Source: JBAXTZ01 sp037129925 (GTDB lineage Bacteria > Bacillota > Negativicutes > JBAXTZ01). From it: a DNA stretch of 64,000 nt. The position numbers were made by a program, and so were the translations under genes. Shown piece by piece: positions 43,330 to 53,117 of this stretch. Below the pieces are notes generated by a model. That model was given only the letters and a program-made list of their open reading frames with translations, made no database searches and had not been told where the DNA came from. Where the stretch lies: NCBI GenBank assembly GCA_037129925.1, contig JBAXTZ010000002.1:53844-117843 (forward strand), in the 5' to 3' direction. Position 1 is the first letter of the stretch, and every line of letters begins with the position of its first letter.

Positions 43330-44283
43330 TTGACGACTAGAGTAATATTTTCCGATAACGCCGAAGCAATAGCCGTATTAGGAAAAAGCGATGAACACAT
43401 CAAATTAATCCGCAACTCATTTACTGCACATATTTCTACGCGCGGTGATATAGTCAACATTTCCGGAACAGATGAAGATGTAAAGACTGTCAAGGCGTTG
43501 TTTTCACAACTACAAAATATCCATCGTAGCGGCAATATTATCCAAAAGCGCGATGTCGAATATCGGCTCAGTATGTATCAATCTAACAAATCCGATAAAT
43601 TATCTGAATTGTGTGATGATATTGTTATTTTGAATTCGCGCGGGCGTCAGATAAAGCCAAAAACTATCGGTCAAAAAGCTTACATCGACGCAATCCGTTT
43701 AAACTATATTACAATCGGCATCGGACCGGCCGGCACCGGCAAAACCTATCTGGCCGTTGCAATGGCGGCTTTGGCGTTACGGAATCGCGAAGTTGAACGG
43801 TTAATTTTAACGCGCCCAGCGGTCGAAGCCGGTGAAAAACTCGGATTTTTGCCGGGTGATATGCAAGAAAAAGTCAATCCTTATCTCAGACCGCTATATG
43901 ATGCATTAACTGACATCCTGGGTGTGGAACTATTTCAAAAACATATTGCCCGGGGAATAATTGAAGTTGCGCCCTTAGCCTATATGCGCGGACGTACGTT
44001 GGATAATGCCATAATCATTCTTGACGAAGCCCAAAATGCTACTCCGGAGCAAATGAAAATGTTTTTAACCCGCCTGGGTTTTGGTTCAAAGATGATTGCA
44101 GTAGGCGACATTACTCAGGTTGATTTGCCAATGCATCAATTATCAGGGTTGGTACAAGCAACACGAATATTAGTTGATGTAGAAGGAATAGGCGTTGTTT
44201 ATTTAAATGAAACAGATGTCGTTCGACATGAAGTTGTCGGACGTGTTGTCAAGGCTTATGCAAAATTTGAGGAGAAACGATGA
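43330..44283 (+). CDS. phoH: PhoH family ATPase
   Basis: Cytoplasmic P-loop protein (PhoH/PhoL), implicated in RNA metabolism and ribosome maturation with YbeY. The 317-residue protein has an N-terminal KH-like part, Walker A GPAGTGKTYLA, Walker B IIILDEAQNATPEQMKMFLTR and IAVGDITQVDLP. A TTG start at 43330 is set by GAGGAG five to six bases upstream. The stop overlaps the ybeY ATG (ATGA), a very widespread gene pair. Confidence 0.94.
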   Translation: MTTRVIFSDNAEAIAVLGKSDEHIKLIRNSFTAHISTRGDIVNISGTDEDVKTVKALFSQLQNIHRSGNIIQKRDVEYRLSMYQSNKSDKLSELCDDIVILNSRGRQIKPKTIGQKAYIDAIRLNYITIGIGPAGTGKTYLAVAMAALALRNREVERLILTRPAVEAGEKLGFLPGDMQEKVNPYLRPLYDALTDILGVELFQKHIARGIIEVAPLAYMRGRTLDNAIIILDEAQNATPEQMKMFLTRLGFGSKMIAVGDITQVDLPMHQLSGLVQATRILVDVEGIGVVYLNETDVVRHEVVGRVVKAYAKFEEKR

Positions 44284-44759
44284 TTGTCGAAATAGTTTTT
44301 GAAAACGATGAAGCTGCAACGTTGACCGTCGAACAGGATTTATTGCTTCAAGCAATGCGTGTCGCAGCCAACCGCCATAAAGTACCGGATAACTGCGAAG
44401 TAGTTATCACGATTACCGACAACGAGCAAATCCGCGAACTCAATCGCGACTATCGCAACATCGATTTAGCTACAGATGTTCTTTCTTTTGCTTATGACGA
44501 AGCTGAAGAACCGGAGATTATTGGTGGAGCAACTGAGCGGATATTGGGCGATGTGATTATTTCTATCGATAAAGTTCGTGAACAAGCTCTAATCTATAAT
44601 CACTCTGTTGCCCGTGAACTTAGTTATTTAGCAGTACATGGATTTTTGCACTTGCTTGGATTCGACCATCTGACTGCGGCAGACAAAAAAATAATGCGTT
44701 TGCAAGAAGAAGCAATTATGCAAGATTTGGAACTCGAACGAGCAACTGGAGGGATTTGA
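44280..44759 (+). CDS. ybeY: Endoribonuclease YbeY
   Basis: Zinc-dependent RNase needed for 16S rRNA 3'-end maturation and ribosome quality control. The 159-residue protein has the zinc motif HGFLHLLGFDH and the family's LNRDYRNIDLATDVLSFAYDE and GDVIISIDKV segments. It overlaps phoH by four bases. Confidence 0.94.
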   Translation: MIVEIVFENDEAATLTVEQDLLLQAMRVAANRHKVPDNCEVVITITDNEQIRELNRDYRNIDLATDVLSFAYDEAEEPEIIGGATERILGDVIISIDKVREQALIYNHSVARELSYLAVHGFLHLLGFDHLTAADKKIMRLQEEAIMQDLELERATGGI

Positions 44760-44763
44760 GAAG

Positions 44764-45696
44764 ATGCAAAAACCCAAGCGGTTAAAATATGGTGATACTA
44801 TTGGTATCGTCCCAGCATCTAGTGCATCGAAAAAATGGGAACTAGAGGGTGGTGTAAATCGGATACGGGCGCTGGGATTTAATGTAAAAATTTCAAAACA
44901 CTGCCACGAAAAGTATGCGCACGGCTATTTTGCGGCTACCGATGCCAAACGAGCAGCTGATATTAATCTGTTGTTAGCAGATAACAGTGTCGATGCCATA
45001 ATGTGTTCGCGCGGTGGTTACGGGGCGCACCGGATCGTCGACAAAATTGATTGGAAGTTATTAATTGACAATCCCCGATTGGTAATCGGTTATAGCGATG
45101 TGACTTTGCTGCATTTGGCAATTGCAAAAGAATGTGGACTGGTATCCATTCTCGGACCGATGGTTGCGTCCGATTTCGCTAAAGGAATTGATGATTTCAC
45201 TCTGGATATTTTTTTAAAACTAGTGACACAAAACAAAGCTATCGGGACACTACCAGTACCCGCGAGTGAAAGTGTGGAGACTTTGGTTGGCGGTATCGCC
45301 GAGGGGGAGTTAATTGGCGGAAATCTTTCCATGCTGGCGGCCGCGGTCGGCACAAAATATGATTTTGACACTACTGGAAAAATTTTCGTGTTAGAAGATA
45401 TTGGCGAAGAGCCTTACCGCATTGACCGGATGCTTTCTCAGCTAAAGCTCGCTGGGAAATTTGACAATGTTGCTGGAATTATTTTGGGCGACTTTAACAA
45501 CTGCGAAGTACTTGGTAAACCAACTTTGACCATGCATCAATTAGTTGATGAAATTATCAAACCGCTACAAAAACCAACAATCTACAATTATCAAAGCGGA
45601 CACTGTATGCCGATGATATCGCTGCCGCTCGGTGTAAACGCAAGGTTAGATGCTACCAGTTGTGAGCTGACATTACTTGAGGCGGCGGCTTATTAA
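44764..45696 (+). CDS. ldcA: LD-carboxypeptidase (S66 family)
   Basis: Serine peptidase of the LdcA/MccF family, which removes the terminal D-Ala from the tetrapeptide of peptidoglycan fragments; relatives also cleave microcin C. The 310-residue protein has YGDTIGIVPASSA at the start, MCSRGGYGAHRIVD, the nucleophile motif VIGYSDVTLLHLA, and the later GGNLSMLAAAVGTKYDFD and HCMPMISLPLGVNARLD with a catalytic His. It follows ybeY by four bases. An LdcA role fits the general context but a self-immunity relative cannot be excluded from sequence alone. Confidence 0.88.
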   Translation: MQKPKRLKYGDTIGIVPASSASKKWELEGGVNRIRALGFNVKISKHCHEKYAHGYFAATDAKRAADINLLLADNSVDAIMCSRGGYGAHRIVDKIDWKLLIDNPRLVIGYSDVTLLHLAIAKECGLVSILGPMVASDFAKGIDDFTLDIFLKLVTQNKAIGTLPVPASESVETLVGGIAEGELIGGNLSMLAAAVGTKYDFDTTGKIFVLEDIGEEPYRIDRMLSQLKLAGKFDNVAGIILGDFNNCEVLGKPTLTMHQLVDEIIKPLQKPTIYNYQSGHCMPMISLPLGVNARLDATSCELTLLEAAAY

Positions 45697-45735
45697 CGAA
45701 ACACCGACTCAGCAAAGCAAAAAACAGTATTATTA

Positions 45736-45764
45736 TTGTTTAAACCGCTTATTTCTGATACAAT
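45736..45764 (+). promoter_or_regulatory. Promoter of the RND efflux genes
   Basis: TTGTTT at 45736-45741, 17-base spacer, TACAAT at 45759-45764, 39 bases before the start codon. Confidence 0.55.
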
Positions 45765-45802
45765 GTTAACCGTAAGAATAAGTAACAACTTTAGGGGTGT
45801 TT

Positions 45803-46924
45803 ATGATGAAAAAAAAGCGTCTTATGATCGTCATTATTGTTATAGTTGTAGTGTTGGCCATTGGCGGCTATTTTATTTTTAAAAGTTTGGACAAACCAGT
45901 TGTCAAACCTGACGAGTCAAAACTAGTTGGAATGGTAAAGGTAAATTTAGGAGAAAACACCTCAAATTATGACTTGCCGGGCGAATTTGTACCTAAATAT
46001 CAGGCTGATATGGGCTTCCAGGTTAGCGGACACATTGTCCAACGGTTGGTAAATATGGGCGACACAGTAAAAAGCGGTCAGGTGTTGTATCGTTTGGAAC
46101 AAGCCGATTATTCGTTGCAACTTAGCACAGCTAATGCTCAAGTTGCATCGGCGCAGGCCAATTTGAATTTACAGACGATAAACCTGCAACGGGCTAAAGA
46201 ACTGTTGGCTGGCGCCGCAATTCCTCAGTCGCAATATGACGCGCAATATGCTTCATTTTTAAGCGCCCGCGACAGTTTAAATGCCGCAACCAGCCAACGT
46301 GACGAAACTAGCCGTCAAGTCGGCTATACCGATTTAATAGCCCCTGGTGATGCCGTTGTTATGCAGATAATCGCCGATATCGGTGATGTAGTAAATGTTG
46401 GTCAGGGAGTTGTACGACTTGGTTACTTAAAGGAGTGGGATGCCCAAATTTATCTGCCTGAACGTGAACGGACAATGTTTGGCATCGGTTCGCGCGTTCG
46501 GATTTATTCCTGGGTGACTACCATTCCGGAAATCACCGGCACAATTCGCGAGATTGCCGGCGCAGCCGATCCGCAATCCCGCACTTTTAAGACCCGAATA
46601 ACTTTGGATCAGCGCCCTGAGCAGCTACGGTTAGGTATGACTTGCACAGTAAACTTGATGTCGGGGTTGAACGAAAAAGCTATATTCATTCCATTAGAAG
46701 CATTGGTTCAAGACAATACAAATAAGCCATATGTTTGGGTAGTTGAAAACAATTCCGCGCACAAACGCGAGATTACTCTTGGTCGCTACGGTGTAAACAA
46801 TAATATTGAAGTTACCGGAGGGTTAAAAGCCGGCGAAACGATTATTAATGCCGGAGTTATAACGGTTTTAGAAGGGTCTAAAGTTTCCAAGTGGAGCGAC
46901 CAATCACGAAGCTTAGGATGGTGA
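45803..46924 (+). CDS. RND efflux periplasmic adaptor (membrane fusion protein)
   Basis: Adaptor subunit of a tripartite RND efflux system, 373 residues. It has an N-terminal membrane anchor (LMIVIIVIVVVLAIGGYFIF), a barrel-sandwich (lipoyl) domain (MGDTVKSGQVLYRLEQADY), an alpha-hairpin with heptad-like sequence (TANAQVASAQANLNLQTINLQ region) and beta-barrel and membrane-proximal domains. ATG 45803 is placed by AGGGG five bases upstream. It ends five bases before the pump gene. Confidence 0.9.
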   Translation: MMKKKRLMIVIIVIVVVLAIGGYFIFKSLDKPVVKPDESKLVGMVKVNLGENTSNYDLPGEFVPKYQADMGFQVSGHIVQRLVNMGDTVKSGQVLYRLEQADYSLQLSTANAQVASAQANLNLQTINLQRAKELLAGAAIPQSQYDAQYASFLSARDSLNAATSQRDETSRQVGYTDLIAPGDAVVMQIIADIGDVVNVGQGVVRLGYLKEWDAQIYLPERERTMFGIGSRVRIYSWVTTIPEITGTIREIAGAADPQSRTFKTRITLDQRPEQLRLGMTCTVNLMSGLNEKAIFIPLEALVQDNTNKPYVWVVENNSAHKREITLGRYGVNNNIEVTGGLKAGETIINAGVITVLEGSKVSKWSDQSRSLGW

Positions 46925-46929
46925 AATAA

Positions 46930-49900
46930 GTGAGTGGAAACGAAAAAAAGGGTGGTTTTAATTTAAGCGAAATTGCACTTAGAAATCAACAATTTATGTT
47001 TTTCATTATTTTGATTTTGGCAATTGGTGGTATTTTCGCCTATTTCAGTCTCGGACGCGCCGAAAATCCGACATTTACTATCCGTACAATGACCGTTAGT
47101 GCCAAATGGCCGGGCGCTACCGCGCAACAGGTTGCCGATCAGGTTACAGAGAAAATCGAAAAAAAGCTTGAAGAGACACCCGGATTACGGTATCTTAATT
47201 CCAATTCCCGTGCTGGAAAAACAGTTATTTATGTTAATATCAATGACCCATATCCTTCGAAGGATCTGCCAGTCTTGTGGAAGAAAGTTCGTAACGAAGT
47301 GCAAGATATAGCGGCCACTTTACCGCAAGGTGTTGAAGGTCCATATTTTAACGATGATTTCGGCGATGTGTATGGCAATATGTTTGCGCTTACTACAAAC
47401 GGCGAGTATTCCTTAGCGCAATTGACAGATATCGCAAATAATCGTCTGCGCACGATGATCGTACAGATTCAAGACGTGGGCAAGGTTCAGGTTATCGGCG
47501 CGCCAAACAATATGATTTATTGCGATTTAAATAATCAAAAACTTGCAACACTGGGAATTAGCCCGATGCAGGTTTATGATCAACTAAAGCAACAGAATGC
47601 TGTCATGGCTGGAGGAATGGACTACACTAAGGGACAGAATATCTTTCTGCGAGTTAATGGTATATTTCAAAGTATCGATCAAATTCGCAACATAGGAATT
47701 AAGATTGGCGATCAAACGTTCAAACTTGGAGATATCGCCACAATAAAAGGTGGTTATGATGAACCTCCGCAAAACGAGTATTATTTTAACGGGATCCGTT
47801 GCGTGGCAGTAGCAGTATCGATGGTAGATGGCGGGAACATTCTCAAACTTGGCGATACGCTTTCAAAACTGCAAAGCGATGTTAATGCGACAGCGCTACC
47901 GCGGGGTATGAAACTCGAAAAAATTACCGACCAAGGCGTAATCGTCAGCGAGTCTATCGGCGATTTTGTTACGACGCTGGCGTTGGCAATAATCATTATT
48001 CTCGGTATCAACTTCTTAAGTTTGGGTGTTCGCGCCGGTATAGTTACCGCCCTTAGCATACCATTGGTGCTTGCTGCGACCTTTATGTTCATGCAAGCGC
48101 TCGGTCAGGGGCTTAACAGCATTACTCTCGGAGCGTTGATAATTTCGCTCGGGTTATTGATTGATGATGCTATTATAGCCATGGAAATGATGGAGAAAAA
48201 GCTCAGCGAAGGCTGGACCAAATTTGACGCGGCCAGCGCCGCGTTCAAGATTACCGCGTTGTCGATGTTTACCGGAACGATGGTTACAATCGCTGGATTC
48301 ATGCCTGTCGGCTTTTCAGCAGGTCAAGCTTCTGAATTTTGTTTTGGTATGTTTGTTGTAGTCGGGGTTTCGCTAACTGTTTCGTGGTTTTCTTCAGTAA
48401 TGATTATTCCAACATTAGGTTATCATATTATGACGGAGTCAGTTGGTCATGCCAAAGAAGAGTCCAAACTGATGCGAGTCTTTAACGAAAAATTTCGCGC
48501 GGCATTAATTTGGGCGATGCATCATCGCTTAAAGGTAATTGTTGTTACATTTCTTATATTTGCCTTGTCGCTTTACTCGATGAAATTTATCCCAAAAGAA
48601 TTTTTCCCGGCTTCTAATCGCGGTGAAGTAATAATTGACATGAACTTGCCGTTGGGTTCATCAATTTACGCGTCGGATACTACAGCTAAACGGTTGATGA
48701 ACATTATCGATGATTTAAAAAAGAGCAATAATCCACTTGGGAAAAAAATTGTAAACTATTCAGTTTATGTTGCTCAATGCGCGCCACGCTTTAATTTAAC
48801 TTTTAATACTACTGATAATGATACGAATTTTAGTCAAATGGTCTTGACTATGGCTGATGAGCCGTCACGCCAAAAAATGGTTGAGATGGTCACGACTAAA
48901 ATAGCGCCGCAATTACCTGAAGCCCGGATAAACCCCTGGGTAATTTCTAACGGTCCTCCGTCGCAATATCCAGTGCAATTCAGAGTATACGGTTATGACG
49001 CGGATACGGTGCAAAACTACGCTCTGAAACTAAAAGAAATCATGCTTAAGCATCCCGGAGTCATGCAATCGTCAATCAATAATGACTGGTTTGAAAAAAG
49101 CAAGGTTTTAAATATGACCTTCGATCAAAATCGCGCCCGGCAATTGGGCGTAACCCCGGAGTATTTGGCCTACAACTTACAGGCCAGCTTGTCCGGAATC
49201 CCGGCTACACAGTTCTATAAGCAGGATCAAGATGCAACCGTCATGATTAGGCAAAAGGACGCTAAACAGGATATTAACGATATCGAGCGGATTAAAAATA
49301 TTCAGATATTTACTGCTGATGATACCTATATTCCGCTCAGTCAAGTAGCCGATCTTAGTTACGGTGCTGAGTACGGACTAATTGCCCGGCGTAATATGGT
49401 GCCTACTGTTACAGTAAGCACCAATGTCAATGACGGGTATACCGGAAATGATGTTGAACTACAGGTGTATGAACAAGCTGCCGCGTTAATTAAATCGATG
49501 CCACCGGGATACGGCATTGATTGCGGTAGTGACTTGGAAAACAGTCAACGGTCAGCGAAGTTTTTGAGCGCTGTTTATCCGATGATGATGTTGGTGATAT
49601 TGTTTTTGTTGATGTGCCAACTTCAACATATGGGCAAAACTGCTTTAGTAGTACTAACTGCGCCACTGGGAATTATTGGCGTTGTTGCAGCAATGCTATT
49701 GGTGCAAGCGCCAATCGGATTTGTTGCGCAACTTGGTATTATCGCGCTTGCTGGTATGATTATCCGTAACTCGGTAATTTTGATCCACCAAATCGGCGAA
49801 GGAGTTGCTGAAGGCGCTCATCCATATGATTCGATTATTGATGCCGCTATTATGCGATTTAGACCGATTGTTTTGACAGCGACGGCAGCAATCGCCGGGT

Positions 49901-50049
49901 TCATCCCGCTAATGTCCGATATATTCTGGGGGCCGATGGCGGTGGCAATTGCCGGCGGGTTAATAGTTGCTACTGTGCTCACACTAATCTTCTTACCGGC
50001 ATTGTATGCATTCGCTTTTCGGATCAATCCACCAGATATTCAAAAATAA
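46930..50049 (+). CDS. RND efflux pump, inner-membrane permease
   Basis: Proton-driven pump of the AcrB/HAE or related RND type, 1,039 residues with about twelve membrane segments and two large periplasmic loops. After the first helix (FIILILAIGGIFAYFSLG) comes VSAKWPGATAQQVADQVTEKIE; the TM4 proton relay LGLLIDDAIIAMEMMEKKL keeps both Asp residues; the later GMIIRNSVILIHQIGEG corresponds to TM10. No outer-membrane channel gene (TolC-like) lies nearby, so a shared channel is likely. Substrate cannot be read from the sequence. Confidence 0.92.
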   Translation: MSGNEKKGGFNLSEIALRNQQFMFFIILILAIGGIFAYFSLGRAENPTFTIRTMTVSAKWPGATAQQVADQVTEKIEKKLEETPGLRYLNSNSRAGKTVIYVNINDPYPSKDLPVLWKKVRNEVQDIAATLPQGVEGPYFNDDFGDVYGNMFALTTNGEYSLAQLTDIANNRLRTMIVQIQDVGKVQVIGAPNNMIYCDLNNQKLATLGISPMQVYDQLKQQNAVMAGGMDYTKGQNIFLRVNGIFQSIDQIRNIGIKIGDQTFKLGDIATIKGGYDEPPQNEYYFNGIRCVAVAVSMVDGGNILKLGDTLSKLQSDVNATALPRGMKLEKITDQGVIVSESIGDFVTTLALAIIIILGINFLSLGVRAGIVTALSIPLVLAATFMFMQALGQGLNSITLGALIISLGLLIDDAIIAMEMMEKKLSEGWTKFDAASAAFKITALSMFTGTMVTIAGFMPVGFSAGQASEFCFGMFVVVGVSLTVSWFSSVMIIPTLGYHIMTESVGHAKEESKLMRVFNEKFRAALIWAMHHRLKVIVVTFLIFALSLYSMKFIPKEFFPASNRGEVIIDMNLPLGSSIYASDTTAKRLMNIIDDLKKSNNPLGKKIVNYSVYVAQCAPRFNLTFNTTDNDTNFSQMVLTMADEPSRQKMVEMVTTKIAPQLPEARINPWVISNGPPSQYPVQFRVYGYDADTVQNYALKLKEIMLKHPGVMQSSINNDWFEKSKVLNMTFDQNRARQLGVTPEYLAYNLQASLSGIPATQFYKQDQDATVMIRQKDAKQDINDIERIKNIQIFTADDTYIPLSQVADLSYGAEYGLIARRNMVPTVTVSTNVNDGYTGNDVELQVYEQAAALIKSMPPGYGIDCGSDLENSQRSAKFLSAVYPMMMLVILFLLMCQLQHMGKTALVVLTAPLGIIGVVAAMLLVQAPIGFVAQLGIIALAGMIIRNSVILIHQIGEGVAEGAHPYDSIIDAAIMRFRPIVLTATAAIAGFIPLMSDIFWGPMAVAIAGGLIVATVLTLIFLPALYAFAFRINPPDIQK

Positions 50050-50052
50050 TTC

Positions 50053-50085
50053 AAATACCCGCCGATTCATAATCGACGGGTATTT
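50053..50085 (+). terminator. Terminator after the RND genes
   Basis: Stem AAATACCCG/CGGGTATTT (50053-50061 with 50077-50085) extended by CGAT/ATCG inside, then TTCTCG. Confidence 0.8.
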
Positions 50086-50168
50086 TCTCGAATTAATATT
50101 CTAAACGATATATATTTGCGACCAATTATGATAAAATATTAACGTAAAATAAATCGGAGGTTATTGAT

Positions 50169-51821
50169 ATGTCTTTAAGTCCATTTGCAGGAAAAAAAGC
50201 GCCTAAATCGATGTTAGTCAACGTACCTCGCTTAATTAGCGCCTATTACACAAATCGTCCGGACGTTAATGATCCGGCACAATTAGTCGCCTTCGGCACT
50301 TCCGGACACCGGGGAAATTCTTTTCATGGAACTTTTAACGAAGCGCATATTCACGCGATAACTCAGGCTATTTGTGATTATCGTTTAGGTCAGGGAATTA
50401 CTGGACCGTTGTTTATCGGCTTTGATACTCATGCATTGTCGGAGCCATCATTTATTTCGGCTATCGAAGTTTTGGCGGCAAATGGCGTCGAGACCATGCG
50501 TGCCAAAGATTTTAATTACACACCAACTCCGGGAATATCTCATGCAATACTGGCTTACAACAATAATCGTACTGCCGGTATGGCTGATGGAATCGTAATA
50601 ACCCCGTCACACAATCCGCCTGACAATGGCGGGATTAAATACAATCCACCTAACGGCGGTCCGGCTGACACCAACATTACCAAATGGGTTGCTGATAAAG
50701 CCAATGAGTACATGAAAAACGGAAATTCCGGCGTAAAGCGGATGGTTTATGAAAAAGCGTTAAAACAGCCAAATGTTCATGAACATGATTATATTACTCC
50801 GTATGTAGAAGATCTTAAAAACGTTATCGACATGGATGTCATTAAAGCCGCCGGCTTAAAAATTGGCGCAGACGCGCTGGGTGGCGCCGGACTGGGTTAT
50901 TGGCAGCCAATCGCCGAGGCTTATGGATTAAATATTGAATTAATCAATGGGTATCCTGATCCGACCTTCAGCTTCATGACAGTAGATGCTGACGGAAAGA
51001 TTCGGATGGACTGTTCGTCACCATATGCGATGGCGAGTCTAATTGAATTGAAGGATAAATATGATTTAGCAGTCGGAAACGATCCGGATTTTGACCGTCA
51101 CGGTATCGTCACCAAAAGTGCCGGGCTAATGAATCCTAATCACTACTTATCAGTAGCAATCAATTATTTATTCCAAAATCGTAGCGGTTGGAGAAGCGAT
51201 GCTGCTATCGGCAAGACCTTGGTCAGTTCGTCGATGATTGACCGGGTTGCTAAATCACTTGGTCGACGATTGGCAGAAGTGCCAGTTGGATTTAAATGGT
51301 TTGTTGACGGATTGGTTGATGGTTCGTTTGGTTTTGGCGGCGAAGAAAGCGCTGGAGCATCATTCCTGCGCAAGAACGGTAAAGTTTGGACTACTGATAA
51401 AGACGGAATAATTATGTGTTTATTGGCAGCAGAGATTACGGCTAAAACCGGTCGTGATCCGGGAATGCATTACCGTGATTTGACTGAGCGGTTTGGCAAT
51501 CCAGTTTACGCGCGGATTGACGCAGTTGCCAACGCCAAGCAAAAGGCCGTATTGGCTAAATTATCGCCGGAACAGGTAACAGCATCTATTCTTGCCGGTG
51601 AAACTATTACTGCAAAGCTTACCAAGGCTCCGAGCAACAATGCCGATATCGGCGGACTAAAAGTTTGCACCGAGAACGGTTGGTTTGCAGCCCGGCCATC
51701 TGGCACTGAAGACGTTTACAAAATTTATGCCGAGAGTTTTAACGGTATCGATCATCTCAAAAAGATTCAGGAAGAGGCCAAGCAAATCGTCAGCGACACT
51801 TTTGCAAAAGCCGGAGTATAA
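50169..51821 (+). CDS. pgm: Phosphoglucomutase (alpha-D-glucose phosphate-specific)
   Basis: Interconverts glucose-1-phosphate and glucose-6-phosphate. The 550-residue protein belongs to the long Pgm type: PAQLVAFGTSGHRGNSFHG, the phosphoserine motif VITPSHNPPDNGG, the metal loop GNDPDFDRHG and the late RPSGTEDVYKIYAESF. GGAGG lies eight to nine bases before ATG 50169, with an extended -10-like TGATAAAAT about 30 bases upstream. The gene stands alone, with a strong terminator behind it. Confidence 0.94.
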   Translation: MSLSPFAGKKAPKSMLVNVPRLISAYYTNRPDVNDPAQLVAFGTSGHRGNSFHGTFNEAHIHAITQAICDYRLGQGITGPLFIGFDTHALSEPSFISAIEVLAANGVETMRAKDFNYTPTPGISHAILAYNNNRTAGMADGIVITPSHNPPDNGGIKYNPPNGGPADTNITKWVADKANEYMKNGNSGVKRMVYEKALKQPNVHEHDYITPYVEDLKNVIDMDVIKAAGLKIGADALGGAGLGYWQPIAEAYGLNIELINGYPDPTFSFMTVDADGKIRMDCSSPYAMASLIELKDKYDLAVGNDPDFDRHGIVTKSAGLMNPNHYLSVAINYLFQNRSGWRSDAAIGKTLVSSSMIDRVAKSLGRRLAEVPVGFKWFVDGLVDGSFGFGGEESAGASFLRKNGKVWTTDKDGIIMCLLAAEITAKTGRDPGMHYRDLTERFGNPVYARIDAVANAKQKAVLAKLSPEQVTASILAGETITAKLTKAPSNNADIGGLKVCTENGWFAARPSGTEDVYKIYAESFNGIDHLKKIQEEAKQIVSDTFAKAGV

Positions 51822-51829
51822 TTTTACGC

Positions 51830-51858
51830 AAAAAAACGACCACTACGGTCGTTTTTTT
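51830..51858. terminator. Terminator between pgm and the ion-channel gene
   Basis: 12-bp stem AAAAAAACGACC/GGTCGTTTTTTT with loop ACTAC. The A- and T-runs on both sides allow action on either strand for the convergent genes. Confidence 0.9.
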
Positions 51859-51898
51859 TGTGGAGAGTGCTGTATATCGCATTTAGTCAAGCACAAGT

Positions 51899-53014
51899 TT
51901 AGAAGGTGGAAATACAATAAGCGCCGAAAAAGAAACCCCAGAACATAATGTTTAGTGATACTATCGCCAATTTATCATATCTCTTAATTAAAATCTCATA
52001 AAGTTCTTTCTCTGCCGCCATACTATCATATTTGCTGTCACTAACGTTGTGTAATCCGGCTATTTTGTTTTCTAGTCGTAACTCAGTCATTTTTTTGTCT
52101 AGTTTATCCATATTGTAACGATTACGTGAATTTATTGAAACCATCACTAACACGCCGACTATTACCAGTAGGTAATAAAAACTTTCAATATCCAGAACGG
52201 TCATCGACGTTCCTTCTCTAATTCGTCCCCATAAACTGCTTATTGTGTTCATGGAAACGAATATTGAACCAATGATTGCCCCGAACCGTGCGCTATCGCT
52301 AATACTGATAAACGAAACCAAGGCTAGAATAACGCTTACAATCTGCAATTGAAATGCCCGAAAATAAGTCAGTAAACCGCTATGTTCAATAATCATATAA
52401 GCACGCGACACATATGTGGTGTAATCCAAGTTGTCGTCGAGATTAAATTTAGCGGTCTGCATAGCAGTTCCCGACGACAATAAGGCGTAACTTCCGAAAT
52501 TTAAGTTCTCCGGAACAATTAGTTTCGTTATTTTAAATGAATATGGATCAAACGGATTTTGACTCATTAGATCATAGGTCAGAGCTTGTTGATCAAGCGG
52601 GTAGTCTTCAATTATTGGCGAAAAATTGTGAGTAGTAGACAGCAAATACATATCGCGATATTTACCGTTTGGCAATTTATCATGTTTTACTTTTTGCTGA
52701 AATAATATCTGCGCGTTGTAGACCATAAAGTGGTAATCTTCCGGTATTTCAGTGGGATCATATACTATCTTTAAACTTGCATCAATTACGTAAGTCCCTT
52801 TACGGGTATCAAAATCTTTCAAGTCAAATATTTCCACTACTACATCGGCAAATTTTTCCTTGTTGGTAACCGGGACAGGATAATTGACAATCTCGCTTTC
52901 AAATTCATTGCGCGATTTTTGTTCAATAGAGTAAATCCAAAATAAAAACAATCCCAAAAGAACCAGAGTGGTTAAACTAAAAATCACTGCAAAGCGTCTT
53001 TCTAATATCATCAT
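51899..53014 (-). CDS. Pentameric ligand-gated ion channel (Cys-loop) family protein
   Basis: A 371-residue protein with N-terminal hydrophobic segment (residues 8-28), an extracytoplasmic domain and four more membrane segments, the topology of pentameric ligand-gated channels. The ligand-domain stretch VVVEIFDLKDFDTRKGTYVI matches the family's strand 1-2 pattern, and YPLDQQ (138-143) sits at the place of the FPxDxQ signature. M1 is about 220-238, M2 about 243-262, M3 about 276-296 and M4 about 348-368. The D-SARFG entry to M2 and the DIESFYYLLVIVGVLVMVS M3 resemble known channels. An approximately 50-residue charged M3-M4 loop is longer than in GLIC or ELIC. The two loop cysteines are absent, as in prokaryotic members. 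Its ligand is unknown and the assignment rests on pattern matching. Confidence 0.62.
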   Translation of the reverse strand: MMILERRFAVIFSLTTLVLLGLFLFWIYSIEQKSRNEFESEIVNYPVPVTNKEKFADVVVEIFDLKDFDTRKGTYVIDASLKIVYDPTEIPEDYHFMVYNAQILFQQKVKHDKLPNGKYRDMYLLSTTHNFSPIIEDYPLDQQALTYDLMSQNPFDPYSFKITKLIVPENLNFGSYALLSSGTAMQTAKFNLDDNLDYTTYVSRAYMIIEHSGLLTYFRAFQLQIVSVILALVSFISISDSARFGAIIGSIFVSMNTISSLWGRIREGTSMTVLDIESFYYLLVIVGVLVMVSINSRNRYNMDKLDKKMTELRLENKIAGLHNVSDSKYDSMAAEKELYEILIKRYDKLAIVSLNIMFWGFFFGAYCISTF

Positions 53015-53053
53015 TTATTGGTACCGTCCAATTAATATTTTGCGTCAAAACAT

Positions 53054-53094
53054 AAAAAGACACGCACAGGACTATTAGCCCTTGCGTGCTTTTA
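53054..53094 (-). terminator. Terminator of the tmRNA transcript
   Basis: On the minus strand a stem CACGCA/TGCGTG with an inner AGG/CCT and a loop of about ten bases is followed by CTTTTT, 24 bases past the mature 3' end of tmRNA. Confidence 0.65.
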
Positions 53095-53117
53095 GAAAGG
53101 CAAAATCCAAACTAATT

